Source: CAZFHP01 sp964519365 (GTDB taxonomy: Bacteria > Babelota > Babeliae > Babelales > RVW-14). From it: a stretch of 9,035 bases of DNA. This document shows positions 6,679 to 9,035 of the stretch, in pieces. A program made the position numbers and the translations under genes. The notes beneath the pieces were generated by a model, which saw nothing but the letters and a program-made list of their open reading frames with translations, had not been told where the DNA came from and did not search any database. Position 1 is the first letter of the stretch; every line of letters begins with the position of its first letter. The stretch is from NCBI GenBank assembly GCA_964519365.1, contig CAZFHP010000060.1, forward strand, positions 1-9,035. Direction: 5' to 3'.

Positions 6679-8145
6679 ATGATCATATCTTTTGTTACAA
6701 AACATATACAAAACACGAATACGCGTATGCGTATTATGCTTAGCATCCTCACGCTTGCACTTTTGTCGTTTTTTAGTACATGCGAAATACAGGCAGCACA
6801 ACCAGCAAAATCTCTTAAACGTAAAAAGCCATGCTCAGGAGCTTCGGCATCTTCTAAGTCAGAAGTGCCTGCACACAAACTGCCACGAGAAGCCCGTACA
6901 TACCCTATCTATGCACGCCCAACACTTCACCAAGCTGCTCCCGATCTTAAGGGGCAACACACATTACACTGTGGTTATTATGCCCTTAATGCTTGTGTTT
7001 GCGCACATAACTGGGAATTTATTTCTGATACATTTGACACAGAAAGTCGAGAGCACATGAAAGAAAACTTTCGATCACACAGATGCCCTGCTTGGGAAAA
7101 ACAAATTTGCCAGCATAGAACTCAAGACCCGTGCACTCATGAAACCCATGCGTCAAGCGCAATTAATAACGTACGCTCACACGAACTAGAGTATCTTATC
7201 GCTCAATTGCCAAAGCAAATGCGTGAAAACACAATTGTATTTGATAGCACAACACTTATCGATAATATTCTTGCGAGAAAAATTTGGCGAGAAGAATTAT
7301 ACTCACGTATCAAACGGTTACGTCAAAAAAACTCTGTACCTCAAGCGATTCTTGTCAACACAGGAAGAGAATCTGGGGCGCTCAGTCTTCGCGACAATCT
7401 CTCACGCACAACACATTGGGTGTTATTCTTTTTACAAAAAATGCCTGATGGCACTATCTATATGTTCCATTATGACTCGCTAAATCCTACAGCTTGTTAT
7501 CAAAATACACGCTTTGATCATTCAAATATGTACGTAAAAAAATTATATGACCTTTTTGTTTACGCAGATATAGAAGCATTACACAGTTTCGCGCTACAAC
7601 TTAAAAATAATTTTGAAAGAATTGGCGGGTACACACAACAAATGAATGAAACGAGCTTGCGATACTTTAATCAGCTAAAAGATCGTGTACGCCAAGCATT
7701 TGCAAAACTTCAGGAAATCGCATGGACCAAAAGCACGCCCGGCAAACTTCAACAAAAACAACGAGGCGATAATGAAGAAGAAACCGAACTCGAATCGATT
7801 AATATTTTTGAAGACGGATGGGTTTTTGATCAACAAGAAACCATGCTCGCTCTAACATACAATAACGGCTCAAAACACCATCGCGATCAGCTGCAAGAAT
7901 ATGAACGGTGGATCTTCAACGCATTCCCCTGCTTAAAACCATTGCAAGAAGAACTCGCAGGCAAAATAGCTTATTCACTGGACAAAGACGCTCTTAGAAC
8001 ACACACAATTATACTTTTACAAGAACTGTTTGCCCAAACCGTCAGTACAGGCATATTAACCCTCGGGAAATTTATAGAAATCGCCTATCAAAACAATATT
8101 TTTCTTGTGGGCGAACATAGCTTTTTGTTTGATGCGCTCACGTAG
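6679..8145 (+). CDS. Exported papain-fold (Josephin-like) cysteine peptidase candidate
   Basis: 488 residues from ATG 6679, chosen for GGAGG at 6666-6670 and because a signal peptide follows: a basic start, the hydrophobic run IMLSILTLALLSFF, then probable cleavage after EIQAA. An in-frame GTG at 6631 lacks a ribosome site. The likely catalytic domain is about 80-275. QHTLHCGYYALNA places Gln93 five residues before Cys98, and THWVLFF (His246) is followed by FHYDSLN (Asp266). The Cys-His-Asp order and the Q-x4-C-x4-LN spacing match the Josephin deubiquitinases (Q9, C14, L19, N20 in ataxin-3), and HW...DSL is shared with ubiquitin-like proteases. Residues 136-157 hold a Cys/His cluster (C136, C144, H146, C152, H154, H157). 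The C-terminal half is mostly helical with an acidic stretch (NEEETELE). Host-directed deubiquitinating or proteolytic activity is inference; a general papain-fold peptidase is the alternative. Confidence 0.8.
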   Translation: MIISFVTKHIQNTNTRMRIMLSILTLALLSFFSTCEIQAAQPAKSLKRKKPCSGASASSKSEVPAHKLPREARTYPIYARPTLHQAAPDLKGQHTLHCGYYALNACVCAHNWEFISDTFDTESREHMKENFRSHRCPAWEKQICQHRTQDPCTHETHASSAINNVRSHELEYLIAQLPKQMRENTIVFDSTTLIDNILARKIWREELYSRIKRLRQKNSVPQAILVNTGRESGALSLRDNLSRTTHWVLFFLQKMPDGTIYMFHYDSLNPTACYQNTRFDHSNMYVKKLYDLFVYADIEALHSFALQLKNNFERIGGYTQQMNETSLRYFNQLKDRVRQAFAKLQEIAWTKSTPGKLQQKQRGDNEEETELESINIFEDGWVFDQQETMLALTYNNGSKHHRDQLQEYERWIFNAFPCLKPLQEELAGKIAYSLDKDALRTHTIILLQELFAQTVSTGILTLGKFIEIAYQNNIFLVGEHSFLFDALT

Positions 8146-8186
8146 AATAAAAGTAGAATAAAATTAGATTTTGTATAAAAAACGCA

Positions 8187-8245
8187 ATAAACAGTACCTG
8201 TTTTTTTGTTTCTTGTTTGAAACTGAAAAAACAGGTACTGTTTAT
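8187..8245. terminator. Long hairpin (20-bp perfect stem), possible terminator or operator pair
   Basis: 8187-8206 and 8226-8245 are perfect inverted copies around a 19-base loop, which itself contains GTTTC/GAAAC (8208-8212, 8219-8223). Each arm is also a small dyad, AAACAG-NNN-CTGTTT (8189-8203 and 8229-8243), with centres 40 bases apart. The left dyad is followed by a T-run (seven T, 8201-8207), so it could act alone as a weak intrinsic terminator for the peptidase gene ending at 8145. No T-run follows the full hairpin on the plus strand. A paired operator for the gene starting at 8300 is the alternative. Confidence 0.55.
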
Positions 8246-8299
8246 ATAGGCCCTCAAAAAATTAAAAAAAAAGAGATCTAATAAAGTTGGGAGAAAACA

Positions 8300-8848
8300 A
8301 TGACAAAATGTAGTAGCGAAGAAATGGGAAGGTGCAACGAAATACTCTTAAAAACACTGCTTAACTTGCCCCCCAAAATTTTGCACAATCATGATATCGA
8401 TGGACTATCTCAAATCGTGTTACACGAAATAGGCCACATCGTTGGCTTTTCCCGTGCATCATATCTTATTGACAGCCCCGACTTTGATTACCTAAAAGGC
8501 GTTGCCGGGTTTTGCCACAACGAATGCAAGATGCACCCTGACGATGTCTGGAACAACCCTCAAGCGTTTTCTGAGGTTATGAACAAAGCAGAATTCCACA
8601 GTCAAATCAAAAACTTTTCTCATCACAGCGTCAAAAAAGCATGCACAAAAAAAGAAACGAGTGATATCCAAACCCTTCAAGAGTTAGGCAAAACTCTTGG
8701 CATTGCTCAGCCGCAAGCGTATAGCTTGCAAACGTTGCATGGGAATCATGGGATATTGCTTTATCAAGATAAAGAAGCAACATGCTGTTCTAAAAGCCCA
8801 GAGATTTTAGAACAAATTTGTTCTCTTTTAGCCCTGTGCTCACATTAA
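8300..8848 (+). CDS. Small HExxH-motif protein with Cys/His cluster (putative zinc metallopeptidase)
   Basis: 182 residues. The ATG is set by GGGAG at 8289-8293, six bases away. The only recognisable motif is LHEIGHIVGF (H42, E43, H46, G49), the zinc-binding and catalytic signature of zincin peptidases. The spacing resembles the metzincin HExxHxxGxxH, but the third His position is Arg (R52), so any third ligand must be elsewhere. A second metal-site candidate follows: CHNECKMH (C72, H73, E75, C76, H79). The C-terminus has further cysteines (ATCC, then ICSLLALCSH). There is no signal peptide or membrane segment, so it is probably cytosolic or delivered by another route. I cannot place it in a named peptidase family; FtsH (M41) and ImmA/IrrE (M78) do not match beyond HExxH. 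It follows the cysteine-peptidase gene in the same direction, separated by the hairpin. Confidence 0.75.
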   Translation: MTKCSSEEMGRCNEILLKTLLNLPPKILHNHDIDGLSQIVLHEIGHIVGFSRASYLIDSPDFDYLKGVAGFCHNECKMHPDDVWNNPQAFSEVMNKAEFHSQIKNFSHHSVKKACTKKETSDIQTLQELGKTLGIAQPQAYSLQTLHGNHGILLYQDKEATCCSKSPEILEQICSLLALCSH

Positions 8849-8946
8849 AAACTCCACAGATTCTTAGAAACTTTCAACTGTTTGTCATATTGTCGATTTC
8901 TTTAGATATATTTTTACAAACAAGAAGGCACATCCCGTTTTTATAA

Positions 8947-9021
8947 GTACTCTTGGCTATACCAAGGGTGTACGAAGTTCCGTTAATACCCCATGGCTGC
9001 GGCTTTCAGCCTTGGCATGGG
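8947..9021. other. GC-richer region with two stem-loops near the window end
   Basis: The first stem pairs GTAC-CTTGG (8947-8956) with CCAAG-GTAC (8962-8973), with a bulge. The second pairs CCCATG (8990-8995) with CATGGG (9016-9021), with an inner GGCT/AGCC stem (9001-9004, 9008-9011) and a TTC loop. From 8951 on, GC is about 53 percent (45 of 85 bases), clearly above the surrounding AT-rich DNA. It could be a dispersed repeat, a structured RNA or the end of a gene continuing out of the window. Confidence 0.45.
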
Positions 9022-9034
9022 TTGGCACTACGTC
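8957..9034 (-). CDS. Possible 3' end of a minus-strand gene running off the window
   Basis: On the minus strand the frame is open from the window edge to a TAG at 8957-8959, 25 codons ending in GVLTELRTPLV. It coincides with the GC-richer segment. The peptide is hydrophilic with no recognisable motif. The plus strand is also open here, so coding on either strand is unproven and a non-coding repeat is at least as likely. Confidence 0.2.
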   Translation of the reverse strand, partial: DVVPTHAKAESRSHGVLTELRTPLV

Positions 9035-9035
9035 A

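Noticed and set aside
6970..7476. Assigning the cysteine peptidase to the Ulp1 (C48) family because of HW...DSL
   Set aside because: Ulp1 enzymes have the order His-Asp-Gln-Cys; here Gln and Cys come first, as in papain and Josephin folds.
8423..8458. Assigning the HExxH protein to ImmA/IrrE (M78) or FtsH (M41)
   Set aside because: Beyond HExxH the flanking residues expected for either family are not visible.
8868..9035. Plus-strand open frame to the window end
   Set aside because: It has no ATG start and no ribosome site, and its first half translates AT-rich spacer; kept only as part of the structured-segment observation.
1..9035. CRISPR arrays, tRNA or rRNA genes
   Set aside because: I saw no regularly spaced repeat-spacer pattern and no cloverleaf or rRNA-like sequence by eye on either strand.

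Overview
The window (about 9 kb, AT-rich) reads as chromosome from a small-genome bacterium living in or on a eukaryotic host, probably an amoeba or other protist. The mix of housekeeping genes (ftsK, murF) with an exported ankyrin protein, an exported papain-fold cysteine peptidase candidate and an HExxH protein fits Dependentiae (TM6/Babeliae) best. That assignment is inference from gene content; no rRNA or other phylogenetic marker is present. Most genes carry clear GGAG-type ribosome binding sites, and TGA is read as stop.

Layout. 1-290 (+): C-terminal part of a multi-pass membrane protein whose start lies outside the window. 320-468: a gene-less palindrome with 47-nt arms. 588-3491 (+): full-length FtsK DNA translocase with a long low-complexity linker and a loop insertion before Walker B. 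3497-4152: a 656-bp element with 68-nt terminal inverted repeats that carries a GxxExxY-family gene on the minus strand; its ends match those of the first palindrome. 4170-4967 (-): secreted ankyrin-repeat protein. 5104-6570 (+): murF. 6679-8145 (+): exported cysteine-peptidase candidate with Josephin-like active-site spacing. 8187-8245: a 20-bp-stem hairpin built from two near-identical dyads. 8300-8848 (+): small HExxH protein with a Cys/His cluster. 8849-9035: no confident gene; the last ~85 bases are GC-richer and fold into two stem-loops.

How the genes fit together. FtsK (chromosome segregation at division) and MurF (peptidoglycan precursor synthesis) are core cell-cycle and wall genes. 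The ankyrin protein, cysteine peptidase and HExxH protein look like host-interaction or accessory genes placed between them. The two inverted-repeat elements share the end sequence TTGTCTGAACCA and show GATT at about 9-10-nt steps. They look like one family, with a gene-carrying member and a short gene-less member, and are the best candidate for a poorly described mobile or regulatory element. The cysteine peptidase is the best candidate for a new host-directed effector.
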